Shown here: positions 28,928 through 38,582 of the stretch, one piece after another
Layout: every line of letters begins with the position of its first letter
How positions within the stretch are numbered: position 1 is the stretch's first letter
NCBI GenBank assembly: GCA_951813545.1
Contig: OX638352.1
Location: forward strand, 806,001 to 870,000
Direction of reading: 5' to 3'
Origin: an uncultured Poribacteria bacterium
GTDB taxonomy: Bacteria > Poribacteria > WGA-4E > WGA-3G
Length of the DNA stretch: 64,000 nucleotides
Notes under the pieces: generated by a model
What the model was told of the DNA's origin: nothing
The model's input: only the letters and a program-made list of their open reading frames with translations
Databases searched by the model: none
Translations under genes and position numbers: made by a program

Positions 28928-29668
28928 ATGGCAAAAGCAACATTTAGAATCTGGCGTGGCAATGCGGATGGAGCGGAATTTGTCGATTATGACACTGAGG
29001 TTTCTGAAGGCATGGTGGTCTTAGACGCTGTGCACCGCATCCAAGCCGAACAAGCGAATGACATGGCTGTTCGATGGAACTGTAAAGCGGGAAAATGCGG
29101 TTCCTGTTCTGCCGAAATCAACGGACAACCGAAATTGATGTGTATGGCGCGCCTCAACGACATACCGCTCGACGAACCTGTTACAGTTGAACCGATGCGG
29201 GCATTCCCACTCATCAAAGATCTCGTTACGGACGTATCATGGAACTTTAAAGTCAAAGAGAAGATGAAACCCTTTACGCCACGGCCCCCTGATGCCGAAG
29301 ATGGTACATGGCGGATGGAACAGGAAGACATCGATCATATCCAAGAGTTTCGGAAGTGTATTGAATGCTTCCTTTGTCAAGATGTCTGCCACGTCCTCCG
29401 GGAGCACGACCTTCATGACGAATTCATCGGACCCCGATTCTTTGTTTACGCTGCCTCCTTGGAAATGCACCCGATTGACACTGAAAACCGATTGGAAGAG
29501 CTGAAAGATTCGGATGGCATTGGGTATTGCAATATCACCAAATGTTGTACCAAGGTATGTCCAGAGCACATTACGATTACCGACAACGCCATCATTCCAC
29601 TTAAGGAGCGTGTTGTCGATCAATTCTACGATCCCATAAAGAAACTCTTCCGTGTCTTTAATCGTTAA
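28928..29668 (+). CDS. sdhB: succinate dehydrogenase/fumarate reductase iron-sulfur subunit
   Basis: This 246-residue subunit passes electrons from FAD to quinone through three clusters. The [2Fe-2S] ligands lie in CKAGKCGSCSAEINGQ and the later Cys of KLMC. The second group, CIECFLCQDVC, and the third, CCTKVCPEH, provide the [4Fe-4S] and [3Fe-4S] ligands. The order matches SdhB/FrdB. The ATG lies 187 bp after sdhA, a wide gap for this operon, filled by a repeat element that provides AAGGA before the start. A strong inverted repeat follows the stop. Confidence 0.94.
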   Translation: MAKATFRIWRGNADGAEFVDYDTEVSEGMVVLDAVHRIQAEQANDMAVRWNCKAGKCGSCSAEINGQPKLMCMARLNDIPLDEPVTVEPMRAFPLIKDLVTDVSWNFKVKEKMKPFTPRPPDAEDGTWRMEQEDIDHIQEFRKCIECFLCQDVCHVLREHDLHDEFIGPRFFVYAASLEMHPIDTENRLEELKDSDGIGYCNITKCCTKVCPEHITITDNAIIPLKERVVDQFYDPIKKLFRVFNR

Positions 29669-29701
29669 GGAATACTGCTTGAACGCACTTAAGTGAGTGA
29701 A

Positions 29702-29728
29702 CCCCAATTTCTACTTTAGAAATTGGGG
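29702..29728. terminator. perfect hairpin after sdhB
   Basis: CCCCAATTTCTA (29702-29713) and TAGAAATTGGGG (29717-29728) form a perfect 12-bp stem with a 3-nt loop, 33 bp after the sdhB stop. There is no T-tract on either side, so an intrinsic terminator is uncertain; an RNA-stabilising hairpin is equally possible. Confidence 0.5.
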
Positions 29729-29781
29729 CAACAAAGCACAAAAATTTCCCTTGACATACATAATTCGGAGATGTTAGAATC

Positions 29782-30915
29782 ATGGCAAGTAAGAATGATA
29801 TTTTAAGAGTTGGTGTGATTGGACCCGGAGGCGCAGGACGCGGTAACACACTCGGTTTCGCGACACGTCCAGACGCTGAAGTCGTTGCTGCTGTGGATAC
29901 GCACGAGGCGAGTTTAGACGCTTTAGAGAGCGCGCTCCAAGAACGGGTTGATGGCTACAAAGCGAACAGTCTTAACCGCTATCTCGGCGAATACGAATTC
30001 GTGGAGATGCTCAATCACGAAGATCTGGATATAGTCGGCGTTTTCTCGCCCCATTCCCTGCACGATATTCATGTGAAATACGCCCTCCGCGCAGGTTGTC
30101 ATGTCATCGTCGAAAAACCAATGGCGAATATTGTCGGCGATGCCATCAGCATAACCAAAATAGCGATAGGCAGTGGACTACACCTTGTCGGTGGGTATCA
30201 ACGACATTATGAAGACACCTATATGGCAGCCAGGCGCGCAATCGCCGAAGGATGCATCGGCAAGCTACAGAAATTTGAGGTCTACATGGCGCAACGGTGG
30301 GGCGCAGGCGGATGGCGCGGAGACCCACGCTTCTCAGGCGGCGGACAGCCTAATGATTCTGGAAGCCATCTCCAAGATATATTCTTGTGGATGACCGATG
30401 CCTTACCAGCGGAAGTCTATGGAACAACCGATATGAAATTTGAGGACGACGACGGCAATCTCGTTCCAAAGTTCGTTGAAATTAATTCCTACTCCGATGT
30501 AACACTAGATAACGGTGCCGAAGGAACAATCACAATCCTTGGCAATACGCGTGTCGGGTTTGAAGAATGGGTAATTCTTGAGGGTGATGAAGGTACGATT
30601 GAGATTAAAAACGGCATTCACTATACACCCAAGAACGGCGCGTCAGAGCCTCTCGCTTATCCGCGTCCAGAAGGGTACCCCCGCAACAAGGTTGACCAAC
30701 TCGTCGGTTTAGTGAAAGGTGAGTACGATACAAACTACACCTCCGGTATCAATGGGGTACGTACGAGTTGGCTAACAAATTCGATCCTCGAAGCAGGCAG
30801 AGGACCTGATGCAAAAAACCGGGTGGATTGCGACGACCTCATCCAGAAAGAGGGGCACACGCGTCAAGACGTTTTAGCCTTGATTGATGAATGTGCGTCC
30901 AAATCCTGCTATTAA
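29782..30915 (+). CDS. Gfo/Idh/MocA family oxidoreductase
   Basis: A 377-residue NAD(P)-dependent dehydrogenase: VGVIGPGGAGRG is the Rossmann loop, VEKPMAN contains the catalytic lysine, and DSGSHLQDIF provides the histidine region in the C-terminal domain. It has no signal peptide and is intact. Substrate unknown; the family usually oxidises sugars, inositols or amino sugars. CGGAG precedes the ATG. A TTGACA at 29751 with TAGAAT at 29775 would start transcription inside the gene, so it is probably not this gene's promoter. Confidence 0.9.
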   Translation: MASKNDILRVGVIGPGGAGRGNTLGFATRPDAEVVAAVDTHEASLDALESALQERVDGYKANSLNRYLGEYEFVEMLNHEDLDIVGVFSPHSLHDIHVKYALRAGCHVIVEKPMANIVGDAISITKIAIGSGLHLVGGYQRHYEDTYMAARRAIAEGCIGKLQKFEVYMAQRWGAGGWRGDPRFSGGGQPNDSGSHLQDIFLWMTDALPAEVYGTTDMKFEDDDGNLVPKFVEINSYSDVTLDNGAEGTITILGNTRVGFEEWVILEGDEGTIEIKNGIHYTPKNGASEPLAYPRPEGYPRNKVDQLVGLVKGEYDTNYTSGINGVRTSWLTNSILEAGRGPDAKNRVDCDDLIQKEGHTRQDVLALIDECASKSCY

Positions 30916-30979
30916 AATATGCGGATGTCCATTCCGTAACAGTCTTTGAACGAAGCCAACACCAGAAAGGAGAAAAATC

Positions 30980-32989
30980 GTGAAATTCCTACGACAGATT
31001 GCAGATTTCCAAAAACTTGATCTTAAGAGCATAAAGTATTATGCGTTTATTACAGCCATTTTATTCATAGCAGTACAAACTGCTTGTGTGACCAGCGGTG
31101 GTGGATTGCGCAATGCGGAAAAACTCGCTGAAAGCAAAGACTACTACGGTGCTATTGAGGCGTATCAAAGCATTGTGGACACCAAACCCGGCACACCGGA
31201 AGCCCTTCAAGCACAACTCGCCATAGGCAAACTGTCTATCGGTCAGATGAACCAACCCGCAGAGGGTATCAAAGCATACGAAGCAGTTATAGCCGCGGCA
31301 CCAGAAAACGACGAGGCAGCCGAAGCACACTACGAACTCGGCATGCACTACTTCCGGGCAAAGGATTTTGAAGCGGCACAAACCCAATTTGACGCAGTCG
31401 TTAACAACTTCCCGCAGCTGGAATTGAGTCAAAACGCGCATCTGATGTTGGCGAAAAGTTACGAGGAAGCGAAAAACTATGAACAAGCAGCAGAGGCTTT
31501 CGATAGTTTCGCGAACCGTAATCCGAGAAGTGAGCGCGCAGCGATAGCCATTGCTAATAAAGGACGAATCCAGCAACAGTTCCTTAAAGATGAAGAGGAA
31601 GCGAAACGTACCAATCAATTGCTCGTTAAGAGATATGGAAAGATTGAAGGTGCTGAAGAAACCGTTGAACAGGCAAAACAGACCCTGAGAGACCTCAACG
31701 CCAGCATTCCAGAACCGGACAATCCGGAGGCAACACAGTACGGCAGAGAACTGGTACAACAAGAGGCACAACGAGCAGCCAGACGTGAACGTGATCGGCC
31801 GCGAGGGAGCGTTGAGAAAAGTCGTGCGATGGGTAATCCTAATGCCCAAATCGCAAATTCTGGATTCGGGATTAGTGCCGGAGAAGTAATGCGGAATTTC
31901 GGAGGACAGGGAGGCATCACAGGCGATGAACAAGGAAGTTACTACGCTGCAGAACTCATGATTGCCAATTTCTTTTACGGTGACGAAAATTACCGTGATG
32001 CAGGTGCGTTATACTTCGACGCAATTGCACGGGCGGAAGCCGAGAAGGAGAAAATTGACCCGTATACCTACCTCAAACTCTCAATTTGCTACCGAAAAGT
32101 CGGGATGCATCAACGTGCCAAACAGGTCCTGAAAAAAGCTGCAAGACGAGATGGTGGGGTCATTGAAGCGGTCATCAATACGGGACGGAACCATTATACC
32201 TCCGAATCGTATGAGAAAGCGTTAGAAACTTACAATTCTGTCGTTGGAATGGCTCGGGGCAAAGATTCTGAGATTTACTGGTTAATGTCGCTGGCACACA
32301 AAAAGTTAGGTGAACCAGAGAAGGAACGCGAGGTACTTGAGCGCTCCGTCGCAGCGAACACGCAGAATTTAGATGCGCTACAAAGCCTTGCCGAAGTCCT
32401 CCACTATAGATTGAAGGACAGGAAAACCGCTGGAATCTTCCAAGATCTCGTCGATGCGAAAGGTGATACATACATCGGCACCAAAACACTTGGTGACCTT
32501 ACCTATAAGTACGGAAATTATGTACAAGCCCGCGCCAAGTATAGAGCCGCCGCTCGAACAGCGAAACGGCTGCTCGGTAAGTCAGAAAGTGATGCGGAAA
32601 AGCGAGAACTTCGGAAGCAGATAATCTATGCAACCGTTCTTGCCGCACGTGCGACCTATCAGTTGAAAAAGCTGGAAGAGGCACAGAAAATGATTGATGA
32701 ATTGGCGGTAGAATATCCTGAACACGCTCTGATTCCTTACGGCAGAGGTGAACTCGCGCTTCTCAATGGCGATAACGAAACTGCTGTTGCCGAATTCAAA
32801 GCGTCGATTGAGAAAAACCCGCTCTCTGACATCGCTGTGATAGCCCTTGGAAATTACTATGTCTCACAAGGTTTTAATGACGATGCCATAGCCCTTTGGG
32901 AAGGCTATCTGGAAAAAAACCAGTATAACCAGAACGTTCGACGTAGCCTTACAAAGTTGAAGGGTGAGGGTGAAAACGCCGAAAATTAA
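30980..32989 (+). CDS. TPR repeat lipoprotein
   Basis: The protein begins with a cytosolic basic stretch, then a hydrophobic segment ending AVQTAC, in which C36 could be lipidated (an imperfect lipobox); it is likely anchored at the cell surface or periplasmic face. Repeated helical pairs of TPR type (AIEAYQSIVDTKPGTPEA, AEAHYELGMHYFRAKDF, EAAQTQFDAVVNNFP) continue to the C-terminus at residue 669, interrupted near 260-310 by a charged glycine-rich linker. It resembles BamD/YbgF-style envelope scaffolds, but an exact role cannot be given. GTG start at 30980 with AAAGGAG at 30966-30972. Confidence 0.82.
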   Translation: MKFLRQIADFQKLDLKSIKYYAFITAILFIAVQTACVTSGGGLRNAEKLAESKDYYGAIEAYQSIVDTKPGTPEALQAQLAIGKLSIGQMNQPAEGIKAYEAVIAAAPENDEAAEAHYELGMHYFRAKDFEAAQTQFDAVVNNFPQLELSQNAHLMLAKSYEEAKNYEQAAEAFDSFANRNPRSERAAIAIANKGRIQQQFLKDEEEAKRTNQLLVKRYGKIEGAEETVEQAKQTLRDLNASIPEPDNPEATQYGRELVQQEAQRAARRERDRPRGSVEKSRAMGNPNAQIANSGFGISAGEVMRNFGGQGGITGDEQGSYYAAELMIANFFYGDENYRDAGALYFDAIARAEAEKEKIDPYTYLKLSICYRKVGMHQRAKQVLKKAARRDGGVIEAVINTGRNHYTSESYEKALETYNSVVGMARGKDSEIYWLMSLAHKKLGEPEKEREVLERSVAANTQNLDALQSLAEVLHYRLKDRKTAGIFQDLVDAKGDTYIGTKTLGDLTYKYGNYVQARAKYRAAARTAKRLLGKSESDAEKRELRKQIIYATVLAARATYQLKKLEEAQKMIDELAVEYPEHALIPYGRGELALLNGDNETAVAEFKASIEKNPLSDIAVIALGNYYVSQGFNDDAIALWEGYLEKNQYNQNVRRSLTKLKGEGENAEN

Positions 32990-33000
32990 GTTCGTAAAGT

Positions 33001-33020
33001 GCGCGGTTTCAAAACCGCGC
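33001..33020. repeat. intergenic palindrome (GCGCGGTTT type)
   Basis: GCGCGGTTT and AAACCGCGC are perfect 9-bp arms around CA, 11 bp after the TPR gene stop and upstream of the rho promoter. It is the GC-arm variant of the dispersed palindrome family and might act as a terminator-like hairpin. Confidence 0.65.
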
Positions 33021-33064
33021 CTATACCTCACGGTGTAGAAATAACCAACTTTTTTGAAAAAAAC

Positions 33065-33093
33065 TTGACCTTTTATAATCAATTGGGTATAAT
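33065..33093 (+). promoter_or_regulatory. near-consensus sigma-70-type promoter for rho
   Basis: TTGACC (33065-33070) and TATAAT (33088-33093) with a 17-bp spacer. The only gene downstream on this strand is rho, whose ATG is at 33784, so the predicted leader is about 680 nt long. Confidence 0.7.
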
Positions 33094-33099
33094 TAACAA

Positions 33100-33783
33100 T
33101 TAAGGTTCTTAACTTCCTAAGCGCGAGCGCGCTTTAATTCACAGATTTCCCCTAATGAAACAACACAAGCTGCTGAGAAAAGCGCGCTTTGAGGAAAAAC
33201 GAGTTACTGGTTGTAAAGTCTTATGTGCAACACCGGTTTCGATCTATTCTTGATAACGTGGAAACCCTAGAAGTGCTACCTTTAGATCGAAAGCATCTTC
33301 TAACACGCCTTGTGAAACAGCCGGACAAGCAACATTCCCGCGGGCAACATTGCACCTACTCCATCAATACCCCTATATACCCTGCATCTTGCTCCGTTGT
33401 GTATATCAACGGTAATTTCTCATGCATTCAGTTGGGGTGTTACACCAGATTAAGTGGCTTTGTAAGGAAACTCAGCCTTCGTGCCTTGGTTCTACTATGC
33501 CGATTTATTAAACGGCACAGTAGGAAAACCTGGTAGCAGCGGCTTTCAACCGCGCACCAAAAACGATAGAAACCAATTTCAGTAAATTATTCTATAAGGA
33601 TCAGCCCCGATTCCATTTTAACCTCTTCTTTGTCTCCTATTTTGGCGAGAGTCTTCAAATTGCGAACCCATTTTTAACATACCGCACATTTGAGTGGATA
33701 CAGAGAATTCGCTAGGTTGTTAGATGAACACGACGGTGGAACGATTACCTTGGAACCGGGCACAATGAGGAGTATTAGAAACT
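33100..33783 (+). promoter_or_regulatory. long structured leader upstream of rho
   Basis: No convincing gene lies in this stretch; reading frames of 60-115 codons show no recognisable protein. AAGCGCG (33119-33125) pairs with CGCGCTT (33128-33134). AAAGCGCGCTTT (33179-33190) is self-complementary and could also pair with 33126-33135 instead, giving two alternative structures. CTACTATGCCG (33492-33502) and CGGCACAGTAG (33513-33523) form a further 11-bp stem with one mismatch, and a palindrome-family copy lies near 33536-33552. In E. coli, rho is autoregulated by termination in its leader; a similar role here is an inference. Confidence 0.45.
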
Positions 33784-35118
33784 ATGGAGAGCTTGGACAT
33801 TGGCAAGCTCCAAGAAATGGAGTTCTCGGAACTCAAAGACTTTGCCCTGACTCTCGGAGTGGGCGAATACACAGGGTTTCGGAAAGAGGAATTAATCAAC
33901 GAAATTATAGAAGCCAAATCCGAGGAGGACACCCAATTTTACGGTGGGGGTGTTCTGGAAATCTTGGATGACCGGGATCAGCGCTACGGTTTCCTTCGTT
34001 CATCGCGTTCCAATTATTTGCAGAGTAACGAGGACATTTACGTATCCTCATCGCAAATCCGGCGGTTCGATTTACAGAAAGGTCACGTTGTTGAAGGCTT
34101 AATCCGTCCGCCCAAGAAGACGGAAAATAAGGCTGAACGCTACTTCGCAATGTTACAAATCGAGAAGGTAAACGGTGAACCACCAGAAGCCGTTAAACAG
34201 AAAATCCTTTTCACGAACCTGCGCCCTATCCATCCGTATGAAAAATTTAAGTTGGAACACGATGCCTCAGAGTACGGAACCCGAATGATAGATCTCGTAG
34301 CACCGATCGGGAAGGGACAACGCAGTTTGATTGTCGCACCTCCTTATAGCGGTAAAACTACACTGCTGAAAAACATTGCCGCCGGCATCGAGGCTAACCA
34401 TCCAGAAGTCATTCTCATCTTTCTACTCATTGATGAGCGTCCGGAGGAAGTTACAGATGTCACTCGTTCTGTGAAAGGCGAAGTCATCAGCTCTACTTTC
34501 GATGAACATCCGGAACGACACATCCAAGTCTCAGAGATGGCAATTGAAAAGGCGAAACGGTGGGCAGAATACGGGAAAGATGTGGTCGTTCTATTAGACA
34601 GCATGACCCGATTAGCACGCGCCCACAATGTCATGACCCCGCACAGCGGAAAAACACTGAGTGGTGGTTTAGATGCTATGGCATTTGTGAAGCCACGCCA
34701 GTTCTGCGGCGCAGCTCGAAAATTTGAAGAAGGTGGAAGTTTAACGGTTATTGCCTCTGTACTCGTTGATACGGAAAGCCGACAAGATGAATACATTTAC
34801 GAAGAATTCAAAGGCACTGCCAATATGGAAATCCATATGGAACGCGCCTTGTTAGATCTTCGCATCTTTCCGCCGATCAACATCGAAAAATCCAAAACAC
34901 GCCGTGAAGAACTCTTGTTGGCACCAGATGTTCTTAACAAAGTCTGGGTATTACGGAAATTCACAAGCCAGATGGACAACGCGGAATCACTTGAAATGCT
35001 CATTGAGCAATTTGGAAAAACTGGCACGAATGAGGAGTTTCTCGAACGGATGGTAGACAATGCCAGTTACAACAACCCGTCCGCGAAAAATAATGCCCGT
35101 CCGAAGCGGCAAATGTGA
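33784..35118 (+). CDS. rho: transcription termination factor Rho
   Basis: Rho is the hexameric RNA helicase that ends transcription of untranslated RNA. The 444-residue chain has the N-terminal helical domain (MEFSELKDFALTLGV), the cold-shock-like RNA-binding domain (YGFLRSSRSNYLQ), Walker A PPYSGKTTLL near residue 185, VLLDSMTRLARAHN (Walker B), and the SGGLDAMAFVKPRQFCGAARKFEEGGSLT Q/R-loop region. There is no large insertion domain. Length is normal. It is followed by rpmE, prfA and prmC on the same strand, a common bacterial order for information-processing genes. Confidence 0.97.
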   Translation: MESLDIGKLQEMEFSELKDFALTLGVGEYTGFRKEELINEIIEAKSEEDTQFYGGGVLEILDDRDQRYGFLRSSRSNYLQSNEDIYVSSSQIRRFDLQKGHVVEGLIRPPKKTENKAERYFAMLQIEKVNGEPPEAVKQKILFTNLRPIHPYEKFKLEHDASEYGTRMIDLVAPIGKGQRSLIVAPPYSGKTTLLKNIAAGIEANHPEVILIFLLIDERPEEVTDVTRSVKGEVISSTFDEHPERHIQVSEMAIEKAKRWAEYGKDVVVLLDSMTRLARAHNVMTPHSGKTLSGGLDAMAFVKPRQFCGAARKFEEGGSLTVIASVLVDTESRQDEYIYEEFKGTANMEIHMERALLDLRIFPPINIEKSKTRREELLLAPDVLNKVWVLRKFTSQMDNAESLEMLIEQFGKTGTNEEFLERMVDNASYNNPSAKNNARPKRQM

Positions 35119-35234
35119 GTTCCTATACGCCTATCTCTCCGTGCTTCACAGGCGCGGCTATAAAAATATTGGAATTAGTTCTAACCGAATCGTAAACAGA
35201 CAATTCGGCGATTTTAAACTCGAAGGAGAACACT

Positions 35235-35450
35235 ATGAAACCCGAGATTCATCCGGAAATGGTAGAATCTGTTATTACATGTGTTTGCGGTGCAACCCAT
35301 AAAACGCTTGCTATTCAATCCCAAATGCGTGTAGATATTTGTGGAAAATGCCACCCATTCTACACCGGACAACAAGCCCGGTTCATCGACACAGCCGGAC
35401 GCGTTGAAAGTTTCCGCCGACGTTACGGACAGCCTACAGATGAGAATTAG
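35235..35450 (+). CDS. rpmE: 50S ribosomal protein L31
   Basis: A 71-residue ribosomal protein of the zinc-binding (C+) type: C16 and C18 in CVCG and C36 and C39 in [10 protein letters not shown] form the metal site. The [19 protein letters not shown] segment is typical of L31. GAAGGAG lies just before the ATG. The Cys set predicts zinc dependence; a zinc-free paralog, if any, is elsewhere. Confidence 0.96.
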   Translation: MKPEIHPEMVESVITCVCGATHKTLAIQSQMRVDICGKCHPFYTGQQARFIDTAGRVESFRRRYGQPTDEN

Positions 35451-35481
35451 AAGTATCATCCGATAGGTCAGTCTATTATAC

Positions 35482-35573
35482 AGGACTTACGCAGCTCCCT
35501 TTGCTGGCGAGGTTTTAAACCTCGCCATCGGTGTGTGGGAGGTAAGTTGTTATCAGGAAAGGGCGTAAGTCCT
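35482..35573. mobile_element. 92-bp MITE-like element between rpmE and prfA
   Basis: AGGACTTACGC (35482-35492) and GCGTAAGTCCT (35563-35573) are perfect 11-bp inverted ends flanked by TATA-like sequence on both sides. Inside, TGGCGAGGTTT (35505-35515) and AAACCTCGCCA (35517-35527) form a perfect palindrome. No coding capacity. The ends match the elements at 11115 and 63645. Confidence 0.75.
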
Positions 35574-35617
35574 ATAACAGTTAACCGCAAGTTTTAGCTT
35601 GCACGCGGTGTCAAAAA

Positions 35618-36685
35618 ATGTTTGAAAAACTCAAGGACATTGAAAACAGATACGCTGAAGTCGAAAGGGCACTCGGAGACCCAGCACAAATTTCAAATCA
35701 ACAACGGTTAATGGAATTATCTAAAACGCACGCGGAGCTCTCCGCAATTGTGTCCACTTATCAAGCGTACCAGCAGTTAGAATCAGCCCTTAAAGAAACA
35801 CGCCTTCTGATAGAATCGGAAACAGATGCAGAAATGGTCGAGTTAGCGCAGGAAGAGTTGGAGAGTCTCACCGTCAAAGAAGAAAAACTGACTGAAGAAC
35901 TTAAACAGCTTCTCGTTCCGAAAGACCCGAACGATGAAAAGAACGTTATCATCGAAATTCGCGCAGGTACCGGCGGTGAAGAAGCCAGCCTTTTTGCGTC
36001 TGAATTGTTTCGGATGTATACCCGCTATGCTGAACGCCAAAACTGGAAACTGGAACTACTCAATTCAAATGCAACAGGGTTAAAGGGATTTAAAGAGGTT
36101 GTCTTCTCAATTCAAGGAAAGAACGCATACAGCCAACTGAAATATGAAGGCGGTATACACCGCGTGCAGCGAATTCCAGCGACAGAGGCGAGCGGACGGA
36201 TTCACACCTCCGCTGCGACGGTAGCTGTGCTTCCTGAAGCAGAAGAACTCGATTTAGCAATTGATGAAGCAACCGAACTGCGAATTGATACCTACCGCTC
36301 CTCTGGTCCTGGTGGGCAAAGCGTTAACACAACCGACTCCGCTATTCGTATTACACACCTACCAACGGGACTCATCGTAACATGTCAAGACGAAAAATCC
36401 CAACATAAAAATCGCTCCAAGGCAATGAAAATTCTCAGAGCACGCCTGCAAGAGCAAAAAGAATCTGAACTTAACAGTGAAAGAGCCGAAACCCGCAGAT
36501 CTATGGTTGGAAGCGGCGATAGAAGCGAGAAAATCCGCACCTATAACTTCCCACAATCTCGCGTAACTGATCACCGGATCAAATTCAATTCCTATCAACT
36601 CGATTCTGTCTTAGACGGCGATCTACAAGCGTTCATTGACCGGCTAACAACCGCAGACCAAGCAGAAAAGTTGAAAGAGGATTAA
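35618..36685 (+). CDS. prfA: peptide chain release factor 1
   Basis: RF1 ends translation at UAA and UAG. The anticodon-like tripeptide is PAT in [20 protein letters not shown], which identifies RF1 rather than RF2 (SPF). The catalytic GGQ is in [10 protein letters not shown] near residue 232, whose glutamine is normally methylated by PrmC, encoded just downstream. Length 355 is standard. Start ATG at 35618. The insertion of a small repeat element 45 bp upstream may provide or separate its promoter. Confidence 0.97.
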   Translation: MFEKLKDIENRYAEVERALGDPAQISNQQRLMELSKTHAELSAIVSTYQAYQQLESALKETRLLIESETDAEMVELAQEELESLTVKEEKLTEELKQLLVPKDPNDEKNVIIEIRAGTGGEEASLFASELFRMYTRYAERQNWKLELLNSNATGLKGFKEVVFSIQGKNAYSQLKYEGGIHRVQRIPATEASGRIHTSAATVAVLPEAEELDLAIDEATELRIDTYRSSGPGGQSVNTTDSAIRITHLPTGLIVTCQDEKSQHKNRSKAMKILRARLQEQKESELNSERAETRRSMVGSGDRSEKIRTYNFPQSRVTDHRIKFNSYQLDSVLDGDLQAFIDRLTTADQAEKLKED

Positions 36686-36711
36686 AGCCTCCAACTACGG
36701 AACACAAGACT

Positions 36712-37590
36712 ATGTCGAACAAAATGTGGCGCGTGGTGGATCTACTTGATTGGACAGTGGGGTACTTTCAACAACACGACATTCCGAATCCAAGATTAGA
36801 TGCCGAAGTATTACTTGGACACCTCCTGGAAAAAAGCCGTCTGCAACTCTATCTCCACTTTGAAATGCCGGTCTTCCAAGAACACCTCACACTGTTCCGG
36901 GAACTGATAAAAAAGAGAATTGCACGCACCCCCGTTAGCTACCTAACAAATCAAAAAGAGTTCATGTCGTTGGATTTCTACGTAGATGAACGGGTCCTCA
37001 TTCCGCGACCGGAAACGGAACAACTCGTTGAAACCATCCTCACAACAAAAACAGAGAATCCCCAGCGTTTACTCGAACTCGGTACAGGGAGTGGTGCCAT
37101 TGCAGCGAGTCTTGCATTGCAGCAACCAGAATGGGAAATCGTTGCAACAGACATCTCTGAACCTGCCCTTGCAGTCGCTCGGAAGAATGCTGAAACACAT
37201 GCATGCACAGCACAAATTGAGTTTTTGTCTGGGGATCTGTTTGAACCGATAGACGCAGTAAACACTAACGGAAACCCACGATTTGATTGGATAGTCTGTA
37301 ACCCACCGTATATCAAAAATACAGAACGGGACACCTTGAGTCCGGATGTCCGCGACTATGAACCGGAGATTGCCCTCTTTGCCGGTGCCGATGGTCTCGC
37401 CGTAATCCGTCGATTAATCGCTGAGGCACCTAAATACCTCGCGCCGAACGGAAAACTCATCCTTGAAATTGGCGAGATGCAAGCCGACAGTGTTCGTGCT
37501 CTTATTGATGCCGAATCCGCCTATTGCACGTATAAAGTGCTTAAAGATTATGCGGAGAAGGAACGGATTGTCCTTGCAAGTGTGCCATAG
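36712..37590 (+). CDS. prmC: release factor glutamine methyltransferase PrmC (HemK)
   Basis: PrmC methylates the glutamine of the GGQ motif in RF1 and RF2 using S-adenosylmethionine. The chain has the N-terminal helical domain, the SAM motif LLELGTGSGAIAAS-like (LELGTGSGAI near residue 120), and the signature NPPYI near residue 202, which binds the glutamine side chain. 292 residues, intact. It follows prfA by 26 bp, so the two are co-transcribed. Confidence 0.95.
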   Translation: MSNKMWRVVDLLDWTVGYFQQHDIPNPRLDAEVLLGHLLEKSRLQLYLHFEMPVFQEHLTLFRELIKKRIARTPVSYLTNQKEFMSLDFYVDERVLIPRPETEQLVETILTTKTENPQRLLELGTGSGAIAASLALQQPEWEIVATDISEPALAVARKNAETHACTAQIEFLSGDLFEPIDAVNTNGNPRFDWIVCNPPYIKNTERDTLSPDVRDYEPEIALFAGADGLAVIRRLIAEAPKYLAPNGKLILEIGEMQADSVRALIDAESAYCTYKVLKDYAEKERIVLASVP

Positions 37591-37761
37591 AAATGCGTTC
37601 CCAGTTTTGTGCTGCAGTTATGATTGTCCAATCATGACTTTCTAACCTGAATTAAAAACGAAATCTCGACTCACTATACTCATTTTTAGAGTCCCAATAG
37701 CGCATTTTTTGAGCGCGGTTGTAGACAGTTATCCAGAAATTTTGTAAAAAGTCATTTTTCC

Positions 37762-37791
37762 TTGACATATTTTGTGAAAATTTTGTATAAT
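37762..37791 (+). promoter_or_regulatory. near-consensus promoter upstream of the ECF sigma gene
   Basis: TTGACA (37762-37767) and TATAAT (37786-37791) are both perfect hexamers with an 18-bp spacer. Transcription from about 37798 would give a leader of about 155 nt before the sigma-factor ATG at 37953. The rest of the 362-bp gap after prmC holds AT-rich sequence and no gene that I can see. Confidence 0.75.
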
Positions 37792-37952
37792 AAATTAACA
37801 TTTTTCTTTTAGAGCTGTTAGAGAACATGAGTAGCGCGTTAATCCTCCACAGCGTGCCACATTTTCTGTTTTTTTGAAACGCAATTGGTTTTGCTAACGT
37901 TGTATTGCATAGCCTGCTGAAAAGGATTTTATAGGCGAAGGAGCAGATTCAA

Positions 37953-38567
37953 ATGGCACGCCAAATATCTAACGATTTATCTGCTGTCGAAGATACCTAC
38001 CTCGCGACACAAGCGAAAGCAGGCAATGAAGCCGCGTTCAGGCAATTGTTCGACAAGCATTATAAATGGGTTTATAACAAAGCCTACCGGATGCTTGGAA
38101 ATTACCAAGACGCAGAGGAAGTTGCCTCTGATGTATTCATTAAAGTTTGGCAAAAGTTAAGCAAATGGGATACAGAGCAGGGTAGTTTTCAAGCGTGGCT
38201 AAACAAGGTGGCTCGAAATACAATCATTGATGCAATACGGAAACGGGACCGAATTCGGGAACGTCCGCTCAGTGGCTCACCTGATGATGATGAGCAGCCG
38301 TTGAGTAAATACGAAGACCCATGCCCAGGCCCTGAGCAAGAATTAGAGGCTGTAGAAGCGCAACAGATTTTGGAAAGTGCCCTTGAACAGGTAACGAAAC
38401 CAAATCATCGGATTGCGTGGATGCTGCGGCACTTAGAGGGCTATAGTATTGCAGAGATTGCTCGCATTCTCAACCGAAAGGACGGTACTGTGAAAATTTG
38501 GATCTTTCGGTGCACTGAAGAGCTGCGAAAAATTCTGATTGCGAAAGGCATTCAGTGGATATACTAA
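37953..38567 (+). CDS. RNA polymerase sigma factor, ECF subfamily
   Basis: A 204-residue sigma-70-family factor. Region 2 (FRQLFDKHYKWVYNKAYRMLGNYQDAEEVASDVFIKVW) binds core polymerase and the -10; region 4 (YSIAEIARILNRKDGTVKIW, a helix-turn-helix) reads the -35. The acidic linker between them is rich in D and E. It has no region 1 or 3, as expected for ECF factors. Its own promoter looks like a housekeeping one. The FHA-domain gene 15 bp downstream occupies the place where anti-sigma genes usually sit. Confidence 0.93.
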   Translation: MARQISNDLSAVEDTYLATQAKAGNEAAFRQLFDKHYKWVYNKAYRMLGNYQDAEEVASDVFIKVWQKLSKWDTEQGSFQAWLNKVARNTIIDAIRKRDRIRERPLSGSPDDDEQPLSKYEDPCPGPEQELEAVEAQQILESALEQVTKPNHRIAWMLRHLEGYSIAEIARILNRKDGTVKIWIFRCTEELRKILIAKGIQWIY

Positions 38568-38582
38568 TTGGAGGATTAACTT

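Noticed and set aside
29751..29780. TTGACA/TAGAAT pair as promoter of the Gfo/Idh gene
   Set aside because: The -10 ends 1 bp before the start codon, so RNA would begin inside the gene.
33189..33536. A 115-codon frame in the rho leader
   Set aside because: It starts with TTG, lacks a ribosome binding site and shows no recognisable domain.
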